DNA from: JAGOEX01 sp964630905
Lineage (GTDB): Bacteria; UBP6; UBA1177
Reading direction: 5' to 3'
Length of the DNA: 25,956 nucleotides
Assembly: GCA_964630905.1 (NCBI GenBank)
Contig: CAZVWR010000046.1
Location: forward strand, 1 to 25,956
Below, piece after piece: positions 14,942 to 22,845 of the stretch. The notes beneath the pieces were generated by a model, which saw nothing but the letters and a program-made list of their open reading frames with translations, did no database searches and was not told the origin of the DNA. Numbering within the stretch: position 1 is the first letter of the stretch; each line of letters begins with the position of its first letter. A program made the position numbers and the translations under genes.

Positions 14942-17406
14942 CCCCAAAGATTGCAATAATCGATGTAAGCTCATATATTTTCAGGGCTTTTCACGCTCTT
15001 CCAATGATGACCTCTCCAGACGGACAGCCGGTAAATTCAATTTATGGATTTATTTCAATGTTTTTTAAAACTGTCGAAAAATTCAAAGATTATTCTTTTG
15101 TCGCGGCACTTGACAGCAGAACACAGACTTTCAGAAAAGATTACTATCCTGAATACAAGGCAAATAGAAAAGAGGTCGATCCTGATCTGAAGTGTCAGTT
15201 TAAGCACATTGAAAAAATGCTCCGGGCGCTAAATGTCACAACTGTGTCAATGGACGGATTTGAAGCTGATGACATCATTGCTTCAATAGCAGAAAAAAAC
15301 AGCGTATCAGATGTTGTGATAATTTCATCAGATAAAGACCTTACTCAGCTCATAAATGAAAAAGTGATCCTTTATGACAGCATGAAAGAAAAATTTATCG
15401 GAACAGAAGAGGTAAAAGAAAAATTTGGTGTTTATCCAAATAAAATGAAAGAATTTCTGACCCTCACCGGTGACAGCTCTGATAACATACCGGGAATTCC
15501 GGGAGTCGGACCTAAAACTGCCGCTGCACTTCTTGAAGAATATGGTTCAATTGACAACATATATAGCAATATCAGCAACTTGAAACCATCATTGAAAACA
15601 AAGTTCGAAGAAAACAGAAAACTTATCGAGATTTCCGGCTTTCTTGTGACTCTTAAATCAGATATACAGGTAGACTCTTCAGGTTTTAAGATCTGGGAAG
15701 GAGTAAACGAAGAACTTTTCATAGAATTTGTTACAGAACTCGGCTTTAAATCATTTTTAAAGAAAAGAGTCCACCAGACAGATGCAGAGCCGGTTGAGAA
15801 ACGATCTTTAATAAAACTTTCTCCATGGACCGAAACGGAATTTATGCCCGGCGAAGGGCAGACATATTTCGGAGTCTTTCTAAAAAACAGATTTCATCTT
15901 GGAGAAAATGGCCGTTTTATGGAATTTGATATTAAAGATATTCCTGCTGAAACAGTAATTTATTCATTTGATGTCAAAAGCTTTCTTAATTATCCATTCC
16001 CTTCACAAACAAGATTTGTTGATCTTCAACTTGCATATTTCTGTCATGATAGCGGAAGACATTCATACGAAGCCGCTGATATTCTTCCTCTTCTGAATTG
16101 CGAGCATGAAACATTTGACAGACCTGACATTTTTTTCGATTTTCTTAACAAACTGAAAACCAAGATCGACGGAATGGAAGACCGCAGTTTTCTGATCGAA
16201 AAAATAGAGATGCCTCATCTCGAAGTTATCAGGCATATGGAAATGAACGGAATAAAAGTAGATAAAAATAAACTTGTAGAACTTAAAAAAGAGTTTCTAA
16301 CTATTCTTTCTGACCTTTCATTACAAATTGCATCGTATGCAGGAACAGATTTCAACCCTAATTCACCTAAACAGCTTTCAGAAATTCTTTTTGAAAAACT
16401 CAACCTTCCTAAAGGGAAAAAAACCAAGACCGGATACAGTACTGACCACAACATTCTGAGCAGTCTTGCTGAGCTTGATATTCATCCTCTACCTGCGTTA
16501 ATAATAAAAAACCGTGAATATTCAAAGCTGGTTTCAACATATCTGGATCCGATGTCTGGAATGCTTGATGAAGATGACCGCCTTAGAACCACATTCATTG
16601 TAACACACGCCGCAACAGGAAGACTTGCAAGCAGGGAGCCTAATCTTCAAAACATTCCGGTCAGAACTGATGAAGGAAAAAAGATCCGTGAACTTTTCAT
16701 TGCTGAAAAAGGAAAGAAACTTATTTCTCTTGATTATAGTCAGATAGAACTTAGGATACTGGCATCTTTAAGCGGTGAAAACGAATTCATTGAAGCTTTC
16801 AACAATGGCGAAGATATTCACAAAAGAACCGCTGCCGCCATATTTCAAACAATACCGGAAATGGTTGACGCTAATATGAGAAGACACGCCAAAGCGGTCA
16901 ACTTCGGCATAATTTACGGAATGCAGGCATATAAACTCTCAATAGACACAGGGGTTGATATAGGTTTCGCAAAGAAATATATCGACAACTATTTTGCATG
17001 CTATCCTAAAATAAAGAACTTTATCGACTCCACTATCAGGAACGCCAGAGAAAAGGGGTTCGCTGAGACTCTTTTAAAAAGGAGAAGATATATTCCTGAA
17101 TTGTCAAGCACGAACAGAAACATTGCAAAATCAGGTGAAAGAATGGCCGTAAACACTGTCATTCAGGGTTCAGCGGCAGATATTATTAAAACAGGAACTC
17201 TCTATGTCCACAAAATGCTTTCAGAAAAATATCCTGACGCAAAAATACTTCTTCAGATACATGATGAACTCATAATCGAGACATGCGGAGATTATGAAAA
17301 GATCGCTTGCGACTCTGCCGCTGAACTTGCTAAAGCAGGAAACTTCATAAATGTTGCACTGGATGTAAATTATTCAACTGGAAATAACTGGTCAGAGCTT
17401 AAATGA
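14938..17406 (+). CDS. polA: DNA polymerase I
   Basis: An 822-residue family-A polymerase. The 5' nuclease domain (~1-285) has IIDVSSYIFRAFHALP, the metal-ligand block FEADDIIASIA and SSDKDLTQL, and the helix-hairpin-helix GDSSDNIPGIPGVGPKTA. The middle domain (~295-430) is short and lacks the DxE and other acidic residues of a proofreading 3'-5' exonuclease (FGVFLKNRF where DxE is expected). The polymerase domain is complete: motif A LDYSQIELR (Asp599), O-helix RRHAKAVNFGIIYG (Arg648, Lys652, Phe656, Tyr660) and motif C QIHDE (Asp776). Phe656 predicts normal discrimination against dideoxynucleotides. Size and degenerate exonuclease resemble Taq (832 aa) rather than E. coli Pol I (928 aa). 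It fills gaps and removes RNA primers. It starts within the exporter stop codon (ATGA) and has no clear ribosome site of its own. Confidence 0.97.
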   Translation: MTPKIAIIDVSSYIFRAFHALPMMTSPDGQPVNSIYGFISMFFKTVEKFKDYSFVAALDSRTQTFRKDYYPEYKANRKEVDPDLKCQFKHIEKMLRALNVTTVSMDGFEADDIIASIAEKNSVSDVVIISSDKDLTQLINEKVILYDSMKEKFIGTEEVKEKFGVYPNKMKEFLTLTGDSSDNIPGIPGVGPKTAAALLEEYGSIDNIYSNISNLKPSLKTKFEENRKLIEISGFLVTLKSDIQVDSSGFKIWEGVNEELFIEFVTELGFKSFLKKRVHQTDAEPVEKRSLIKLSPWTETEFMPGEGQTYFGVFLKNRFHLGENGRFMEFDIKDIPAETVIYSFDVKSFLNYPFPSQTRFVDLQLAYFCHDSGRHSYEAADILPLLNCEHETFDRPDIFFDFLNKLKTKIDGMEDRSFLIEKIEMPHLEVIRHMEMNGIKVDKNKLVELKKEFLTILSDLSLQIASYAGTDFNPNSPKQLSEILFEKLNLPKGKKTKTGYSTDHNILSSLAELDIHPLPALIIKNREYSKLVSTYLDPMSGMLDEDDRLRTTFIVTHAATGRLASREPNLQNIPVRTDEGKKIRELFIAEKGKKLISLDYSQIELRILASLSGENEFIEAFNNGEDIHKRTAAAIFQTIPEMVDANMRRHAKAVNFGIIYGMQAYKLSIDTGVDIGFAKKYIDNYFACYPKIKNFIDSTIRNAREKGFAETLLKRRRYIPELSSTNRNIAKSGERMAVNTVIQGSAADIIKTGTLYVHKMLSEKYPDAKILLQIHDELIIETCGDYEKIACDSAAELAKAGNFINVALDVNYSTGNNWSELK

Positions 17407-17433
17407 GTTTTTCATTACAGGTTTTACAAAAAC

Positions 17434-17461
17434 TTGAAATAATAACCCTTCCTGATATATT
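17434..17461 (+). promoter_or_regulatory. Probable sigma-70 promoter of the porin-like gene
   Basis: TTGAAA (17434-17439) and TATATT (17456-17461), each five of six to consensus, are separated by 16 nt. Transcription would start near 17468, about 38 nt before the ATG at 17506. It sits in the 99-nt gap after polA. Confidence 0.6.
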
Positions 17462-17505
17462 TTCTATGCTTTTACGATATTGATAACCTTGAATTGGAGG
17501 ATTCT

Positions 17506-19284
17506 ATGCGCCACATTTTTTTAATGATCGCGATTCTTTTTTCGTTTTCACTTTTTGCACAGGAACCATCTCTTGTTCCGATAGCTCCCGCAGAAGAAAA
17601 GAAAGAAGAGAAGAAAGAAGAGAAAAAAGAAGAGAAGAAAGAAGAAAAGAAGAGTGATTATCAGGATTTATATCAACAATATCTGAACAAGTACAATTCT
17701 GATCAGAAACCTGCTCAGGCAACTGAACCGGCTCCGGTTCAGACAGCTCCGGCTCCTGCTCAGGAACCTCAACCGGTAGCTCCGGTAGTCGAACAGCCGC
17801 AGGAACAGCCGGCACCAGTTACAGTTGCTCCTGCTCCTGTAGCAGAGGAAGTAAAACCTCCCAAAGAAATTGTTCCTATAAAGCCATTCGTGGTTAAACC
17901 ATACTTTAACCTTTCTACATTCGGTGCAATAAACAATGCCATTCGTTTTTTCGGCAAGGACTCTCTCTCATCAAGTTATAAATTTGCTCTGAACAATGCC
18001 ATTCTTGATCTCAAAGGCGGCAACAAAATGTTCGATTCAAGGATACTTCTTGATTTTGCAAAAGGTCTTGATACATCAAAAGTCATTGCAATCAATTATG
18101 AGCACGATCCTTCTTTGGAAACAGATGCATCAAATCCTCTTGAGCTTGATGTAACACCGAATCAGCCCAATGCACTTGACATATTAAGGGATGTTTCTCT
18201 TAAAATGACCCACCCGACATATAGAAAAGACGGTTTCGGGATTAATCTCGGTTTCCAGGCAGGAAAATTCAACATGCCTTTCGGTCTTGAAACTCTTTAT
18301 GATCACGAGATCACTTTCAGCAGTAACTCATATATGAACTCCGTTTTTCTGGGAGAGGGTTTCAACGATCTCGGATTGACTCTCGGTGCGGACTTTCTCC
18401 TTTCAAATGAAATGAACCTCGGTTTCAAATTCTTCCTTTTCAACGGTTCAAACGAAACCATGCTTGACGGACAGGACAAATTTCAGGATCCTGCTATCGG
18501 ATTTGATCTCAGATTCAAGTTTGACAGCAAATTCTATACTACCGTAGCATTCTCATTCATCTGGGGAAGCGTTTATCACGACTATGACGAAACGGTGAAA
18601 GATGGTATTTTTGACACAACGAACGGAACATATCTCAACGAAAAAGAAGAGATCGAAGCTGATAAAATAGAAAAAACAGCCACATCAAATGATTACGCAT
18701 TAAATAAGAAAAACATTCTTCTCTCGATTGGTGCGGATCTTGGATATAAACTTAACGACAACATTTCAATCGGTCTTATGACACAGTTCGCATTTTCAAG
18801 CAGATCTCTCTTCAACCCGCAGAGAATTGATGAGAATGGAAATTCCCATATCGATGCAAATCAGAAACTTAACGATGACGGCGATGGCGATCATCTCAGA
18901 TTTCTCAGAGATGGAAGTACAAATTTCTGGGGAACCAGCAATTATACAACATGGGGAATCTTTGCAGCACCTTATACCAAACTTTACATGTTTGACATAA
19001 TGGCCCGCATCAGCTACAACAAAGCACCTTACCTCTATAAATTCCTTGAGGACAGCAATAATTCTTCAATGGCATTTGATCTTGACATCGTTTATAATTT
19101 CTGTGATTACGGTGCTCTTTCACTCACCTACACTTTTGTAAAGGAAGATATCAACAAGTATGATAGTGATTACAACGATAAAAACAATTTAGATGAATAT
19201 ACATACATCAAAGACGTTTTCAATCACAACATCATCGCTTTGAATCTTTTTGTAAATTACGATTTCCTCTGGGAAAAGAACTGA
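17506..19284 (+). CDS. Porin-like outer-membrane barrel with charged repeat and Pro/Ala linker
   Basis: The ATG at 17506 follows GGAGG at 17496-17500; a TTG at 17494 overlaps that site. The 592-residue product has a signal peptide (likely cut after FAQ, residue 19), five EEKK repeats at residues 30-49, a short helical segment (DYQDLYQQYLNKYNSD), a Pro/Ala/Gln-rich linker to about residue 120, and then a barrel domain. The barrel shows alternating aromatic strands and turns (GFGINLGFQAGKFNMPFG, LNLGFKFFLFNGSN-like) and resembles phosphate-selective/OprP-type or DUF-class porins with a 'GKFNMPFGLE' motif. The Pro/Ala linker may cross or bind peptidoglycan. It has its own promoter, ends 3 nt before the convergent regulator gene, and looks monocistronic. 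Transport substrate is unknown. Confidence 0.8.
   Translation: MRHIFLMIAILFSFSLFAQEPSLVPIAPAEEKKEEKKEEKKEEKKEEKKSDYQDLYQQYLNKYNSDQKPAQATEPAPVQTAPAPAQEPQPVAPVVEQPQEQPAPVTVAPAPVAEEVKPPKEIVPIKPFVVKPYFNLSTFGAINNAIRFFGKDSLSSSYKFALNNAILDLKGGNKMFDSRILLDFAKGLDTSKVIAINYEHDPSLETDASNPLELDVTPNQPNALDILRDVSLKMTHPTYRKDGFGINLGFQAGKFNMPFGLETLYDHEITFSSNSYMNSVFLGEGFNDLGLTLGADFLLSNEMNLGFKFFLFNGSNETMLDGQDKFQDPAIGFDLRFKFDSKFYTTVAFSFIWGSVYHDYDETVKDGIFDTTNGTYLNEKEEIEADKIEKTATSNDYALNKKNILLSIGADLGYKLNDNISIGLMTQFAFSSRSLFNPQRIDENGNSHIDANQKLNDDGDGDHLRFLRDGSTNFWGTSNYTTWGIFAAPYTKLYMFDIMARISYNKAPYLYKFLEDSNNSSMAFDLDIVYNFCDYGALSLTYTFVKEDINKYDSDYNDKNNLDEYTYIKDVFNHNIIALNLFVNYDFLWEKN
17593..17652 (+). repeat. Five tandem 12-bp repeats coding EEKK
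   Basis: Five in-frame copies of a purine-only 12-mer close to GAAGAAAAGAAA, each coding Glu-Glu-Lys-Lys. Copies differ only by G/A at third codon positions. Being a multiple of three, gain or loss of a copy would change length without a frameshift. Confidence 0.9.
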
Positions 19285-19287
19285 TTC

Positions 19288-20655
19288 CTAAAGATCTTCC
19301 TCAGTCATTTTTCTATAGATAGTTCTCTGTGAAACATCAAGAAGTTCAGCTGCTTTTATTTTGTTCCCGTCAGTATATTTAAGTGCCGCGGAAATAACTT
19401 CTTTTTCGATCTCTTTCATCGATTTTTCGCCTATTTTAAAGCTTAAAACCGGGGGAGCGGATTGTGTCTGCTTATTCTCATGCCCGTTTTCAGATTGACT
19501 TGCTCCGGCAAGAATCATGCCGGAAGTAAGAACATATCTTGCTATGAAATTCTCAAGTTCTCTTACATTTCCCCTCCATTCCTGTTTAACAAGATCCTTT
19601 ATCATTTCGTTATCAGGATAATGGGGCTGTTTTTTATACTGCCTGCACAATTTATCAATAAAATGTTTTATCAATTCAGGAATATCCTCTTTCCTTTCTC
19701 TGAGAGGAGGAATGGTAAGCGGGAAAACAGAAAGGCGGTAATAAAGATCTTCTCTGAACTTTCCTTTTTCCACTTCTTTTTTAAGATCTTTATTGGTTGC
19801 GGCAATAATCCTGACATCTGAAAATACAGGAACCGCGCTGCCTACAGGAAGATATTCCTTTGACTGAAGAAATCGTAAAAGTTTTTTCTGTAATGAAACA
19901 GGCATTTCGCCGATCTCATCTATGAAAAGCGTTCCTCCTTCAGCAGCACCGACATAGCCGGGACTGTTCCTTTCAGCACCTGTGAAAGCACCTTTTTTAT
20001 ATCCGAAAAGCTCTGATTCCATTAGAGATTCGCTGACAGCTGCAGCATTGAAAGCCACATAAGGCTTGCCGGCCCTTGAACTTTCTTTCAAAACATGTTT
20101 AGCAAGAAGTTCTTTTCCTGTTCCGCTTTCCCCTGTTATGAGAACAGTTTCTTCTGTCTTTGCCACCTCTGATGCATTTCTGAGAAGCTTTTCCATCGCA
20201 TCGCTTACATAGACAATTTTATATCTGTCAGTGTTGATAGAACGGATCTCTTCTTTAAGTCTTTTATTTTCCTTTATGATAACAGATGTTTCTATTGCTT
20301 TTCCCACCTGTTGAAGAAGAACTTTGAAATTTACCGGTTTGGTGAGGAAATTATATGCCCCTTTCTGCATTGCCTTAACTGCGGTTTCAACATTTCCATA
20401 AGCAGTTATCATTATTACAGGAATCATTGTTTCAAGATCTTTTACTGCATCCAGGATATCTATTCCGTCAAACCCGTCAGGTAAAGCAAGATCGGTGATT
20501 ATAAGAGAAATTTCTTTTTCAAGTTCTTTAATTATTTTAAGTGCTTCTCTGGCATTTGAAGCTGTAAGAACGGTGTATCCCGATCTTGAAAGGATTAGCT
20601 TCATAGAGTCAAGCAAAGATTCTTCGTCATCAACAACAAGGATTTTCTTGTTCAT
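19288..20655 (-). CDS. NtrC-family sigma-54-dependent response regulator
   Basis: I place the start at 20655 because AAGGAG (complement of 20662-20667) lies 6 nt upstream. The 455-residue product has a receiver domain (acid pocket Asp9/Asp10, phosphorylation site Asp55 in LIITDLALPDG, Thr83, Lys106). The AAA+ domain has Walker A GESGTGKE at 175-182, an intact GAFTGA loop at 222-227 that contacts sigma-54, Walker B TLFIDEIGE and the sensor regions. A Fis-type helix-turn-helix lies at 415-450 (NKIKAAELLDVSQRTIYRKM). It should activate sigma-54 promoters by ATP hydrolysis when phosphorylated. No histidine kinase is adjacent, so it is an orphan here. It runs convergent to the porin gene with only 3 nt between the stops and no visible terminator. 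Confidence 0.96.
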   Translation of the reverse strand: MNKKILVVDDEESLLDSMKLILSRSGYTVLTASNAREALKIIKELEKEISLIITDLALPDGFDGIDILDAVKDLETMIPVIMITAYGNVETAVKAMQKGAYNFLTKPVNFKVLLQQVGKAIETSVIIKENKRLKEEIRSINTDRYKIVYVSDAMEKLLRNASEVAKTEETVLITGESGTGKELLAKHVLKESSRAGKPYVAFNAAAVSESLMESELFGYKKGAFTGAERNSPGYVGAAEGGTLFIDEIGEMPVSLQKKLLRFLQSKEYLPVGSAVPVFSDVRIIAATNKDLKKEVEKGKFREDLYYRLSVFPLTIPPLRERKEDIPELIKHFIDKLCRQYKKQPHYPDNEMIKDLVKQEWRGNVRELENFIARYVLTSGMILAGASQSENGHENKQTQSAPPVLSFKIGEKSMKEIEKEVISAALKYTDGNKIKAAELLDVSQRTIYRKMTEEDL

Positions 20656-20690
20656 AAAAGACTCCTTAAATAAAAACATAAACTGCGGTG

Positions 20691-20719
20691 ATTGTAGCTT
20701 TTTTGTTTAATTACTGCAA
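20691..20719 (-). promoter_or_regulatory. Candidate promoter for the response regulator
   Basis: On the minus strand TTGCAG (complement of 20714-20719) and TACAAT (complement of 20691-20696) are 17 nt apart. The -10 is good and the -35 weak (three of six). It would start transcription near 20685, about 30 nt before the ATG. Confidence 0.35.
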
Positions 20720-20727
20720 GTGATTTC

Positions 20728-20756
20728 TTGAAAACGACTCCTCTTTGGAATATAAT
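20728..20756 (+). promoter_or_regulatory. Sigma-70 promoter of the lipoprotein-dksA-priA group
   Basis: TTGAAA (20728-20733) and a perfect TATAAT (20751-20756) have a 17-nt spacer. Transcription would start near 20763, followed by GGAGGT at 20775-20780 and the ATG at 20785. It is divergent from the regulator gene. Confidence 0.78.
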
Positions 20757-20784
20757 GTATCCGTATGCAATTTTGGAGGTAGCA

Positions 20785-21789
20785 ATGAAATATTTTTTTC
20801 TTTCAGCTTTAGTTATTTTCTGCTTAACAGGATGTGGTGAAACAAAACCTGAAAATGTTGAGTTGACCATATCTCTTTCGTTCCCTGAAGGTGTAACATG
20901 CAAAAGTTATGGTCAAAATCTTCATTTTACTGTAACGCTATATAATTCTGAACAGAAAAAAACTGATTCGAAAGAATTTCCATGTACACCGGAAACAGAT
21001 GCTCTTGCTATGTACGTTGAAAAGGATATTTATTATTTTACTGTTGCGTTAAAAGACACAGATGACCTTAACAAAAGTTACAACTCGGGAACAGTTGATC
21101 TTTCAAACGGTGATGTTGAAATAAAAATTGAAATGGAAGAATATCAGGGCGGCATCACTTTTAGATGGAAAGAGTCTGATTGCAAAGATTTCGGTATTAA
21201 TAATCTGAAGTTCACACTCGAAAGTGATGACGGATATGTCTCTTCCGTAATATGGGGAAAAGAAGAAAAGATTGAAGACTTTGAAATCCTTTGCAGTGCA
21301 GAGATGCTTGAAATTGTTAACATTCCTGCTGTTTTTTATACTGCATCAGCAAAAGGGTTCAGAACTCAGGAATCAAAAATCCCAAGAATCGTTTATTCAG
21401 TTTCTGATAAATTTAAAGTTGTTTCAGGACAGGATCAGAAAATTGATATAAATGAATATAAAGAAGTTATGGTGTCTGATATCAAAATAACCTGGGAATT
21501 TGACAGCAAAAGTATTGCGAGCTGTGAAGATGCCGGTATTGTTAATATAATTGCTTCGCTTATTTCAAACACCGACACACTTTCTGAAGAAACCTCTTGT
21601 GATAACAGTTTCGACCCGTTTTATTTTTATGATGTCCCTCCTGGAGAGTATGAGTTTCTGTTCAGAGGACTTGATGACTCTGAAAAAACACTTTTTGAAA
21701 ACTCTGAAGAAACCCAGGAACTTGTCGTAGAAAAAGGTTTGATCGGATCAGAAATAATGAAAATAAACATTCTGCTCAAAGAGAAATAA
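20785..21789 (+). CDS. Lipoprotein with three tandem Cys-paired beta domains, unknown function
   Basis: The ATG at 20785 follows GGAGGT by 4 nt. The 334-residue product has a lipobox (LTGC, lipidated Cys17). The rest reads as three successive domains of ~95 residues, each with the same plan: a 'hxhxF/W' strand, a first Cys, a long beta segment, a second Cys, then strands ending with a turn. The Cys pairs are 39/67, 133/170 and 247/272. The openings are alike (LTISLSFPEGVTC, ITFRWKESDC, IKITWEFDSKSIASC), and domains 2 and 3 share the C-x2-3-G pattern after them. The third ends in DVPPGEYEFLFRGLDD, like the beta-sandwich repeats common in Myxococcota lipoproteins. I do not know a function; disulfides in each domain are an inference. 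It is the first gene of a five-gene group. Confidence 0.72.
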   Translation: MKYFFLSALVIFCLTGCGETKPENVELTISLSFPEGVTCKSYGQNLHFTVTLYNSEQKKTDSKEFPCTPETDALAMYVEKDIYYFTVALKDTDDLNKSYNSGTVDLSNGDVEIKIEMEEYQGGITFRWKESDCKDFGINNLKFTLESDDGYVSSVIWGKEEKIEDFEILCSAEMLEIVNIPAVFYTASAKGFRTQESKIPRIVYSVSDKFKVVSGQDQKIDINEYKEVMVSDIKITWEFDSKSIASCEDAGIVNIIASLISNTDTLSEETSCDNSFDPFYFYDVPPGEYEFLFRGLDDSEKTLFENSEETQELVVEKGLIGSEIMKINILLKEK

Positions 21790-21809
21790 CCTAAAAAAAG
21801 GAGAACAAT

Positions 21810-22196
21810 ATGCTTAACAAAAAACAGCTCGATAAAATCAAGAAAATCCTCAACGAAGAGCTTGCCGAAATTGAAGAAAGAAACCGGGAAAAAGTTAATG
21901 AAATGGAAAATGAAGGTGATGCGGAAACTTTTCACGGTGACGAAGCGGATCAGGCAAATTACCTTGAGCACAGGAACAGGCTTCTCCGCCTCCGTGACAG
22001 AGACAGAAAGCTGATAAACAAAATCCGGCAGACACTTGAAAAAATTGAGGAGGGTGATTACGGAACATGTGAATCATGCGGCTGTGACATCGGATTTGAA
22101 AGATTGAAGCTGAGACCTGTCGCATCTCTTTGCATAGAATGCAAGCAGGAGGAAGAAGAAAAAGAGGAAAGAGACAAAAACCTGAAAAGAAGATGA
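21810..22196 (+). CDS. dksA: DksA/TraR-family zinc-finger RNA polymerase regulator
   Basis: A 128-residue protein of the DksA class. An N-terminal coiled coil (about 4-80) has the acidic tip DEADQA at 44-49, matching the Asp-x-x-Asp-x-Ala tip of E. coli DksA that enters the RNA polymerase secondary channel. A C4 zinc finger follows (Cys87, Cys90, Cys108, Cys111), with the typical YGTCESCG and RLKLRPVASLCIEC wording, then a charged tail. DksA works with ppGpp to repress rRNA and activate amino-acid genes. Length is near the E. coli protein (151 aa) but lacks part of its N-terminus, as in many shorter DksA-like proteins. GGAG at 21800-21803 is the ribosome site. It lies 20 nt after the lipoprotein gene, so both probably share the promoter at 20728. 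Confidence 0.9.
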   Translation: MLNKKQLDKIKKILNEELAEIEERNREKVNEMENEGDAETFHGDEADQANYLEHRNRLLRLRDRDRKLINKIRQTLEKIEEGDYGTCESCGCDIGFERLKLRPVASLCIECKQEEEEKEERDKNLKRR

Positions 22197-22233
22197 TCTT
22201 GAGAAGCTATCCTTTATATAAACGGAGTGTAAA

Positions 22234-22827
22234 TTGAAATCCTTAATTATTGCGATGCTTTGCGTTCTCTCTTTTCAGACACCTGATATACTGACAAAGA
22301 TGATCAACGCCACATATATACCTGATCCTGTCGTCGTTGTTGAAGGTACTGATGATAAAGGAACTCCTGTTATTCTGGAATACGAAAAAAAGACCGGAAC
22401 ACTTCTAAAACATTCGGGAGAGAGAGAGAAAGGAGAAAAGAACACAGATTTTGATCTTTTCCTTAAACTCTTCTTCTTCCCCGGTGAACATACTGCTCCT
22501 GATACAATTAAAAAAGCATATGAAAACATTGCAGGGCTTTTAAAAGCAAAAGGAATAAAAACAGAGAACTGCATTGTAAGTACCGATAATTATAGCGGTG
22601 ATCCGGTGATCAGTATAGGTAAAGAAAAAAGATTTACAAATTCAAACGAGCTTACCGTTTTAAAAGGATCATATCTTCCGGCAAGTCTTACAATAAATGA
22701 AGAAACCGTCATTTTTTCGCAATACCATAAAAGTGTTTTTCCCGCTGCATTTCCAGGCAGAATCGAATTTTACAGCAATGGAAATCTTATAAAAACATGG
22801 TTGTTCTATCGAAAGGAACACCGGTAG
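22234..22827 (+). CDS. Small secreted protein of unknown function, TTG start
   Basis: The start is a TTG at 22234, chosen because GGAG at 22224-22227 is 6 nt upstream and the next in-frame ATG would cut into the signal peptide. The 197-residue product has a signal peptide (KSLIIAMLCVLSFQT) and a mature part with beta character. It contains one Cys in the mature region, the strand pair DPVVVVEGTDDKGTPVILEYEKKTG and a C-terminal strand-turn RIEFYSNGNLIKTWLFYR. Alternating strands and a 'PGRIEFYSNG' ending recall LolA/LolB-like or outer-membrane lipid-binding folds, but I cannot make a firm match. It lies between the DksA-like and PriA genes with short gaps on both sides, so it is probably co-transcribed. 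Confidence 0.65.
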   Translation: MKSLIIAMLCVLSFQTPDILTKMINATYIPDPVVVVEGTDDKGTPVILEYEKKTGTLLKHSGEREKGEKNTDFDLFLKLFFFPGEHTAPDTIKKAYENIAGLLKAKGIKTENCIVSTDNYSGDPVISIGKEKRFTNSNELTVLKGSYLPASLTINEETVIFSQYHKSVFPAAFPGRIEFYSNGNLIKTWLFYRKEHR

Positions 22828-22845
22828 TGATCCTGTGTGGATAAA

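Noticed and set aside
20656..20679. Longer start for the response regulator
   Set aside because: The extra eight residues overlap the AAGGAG ribosome site; the start at 20655 gives the normal MNKKILVVDDE receiver beginning.
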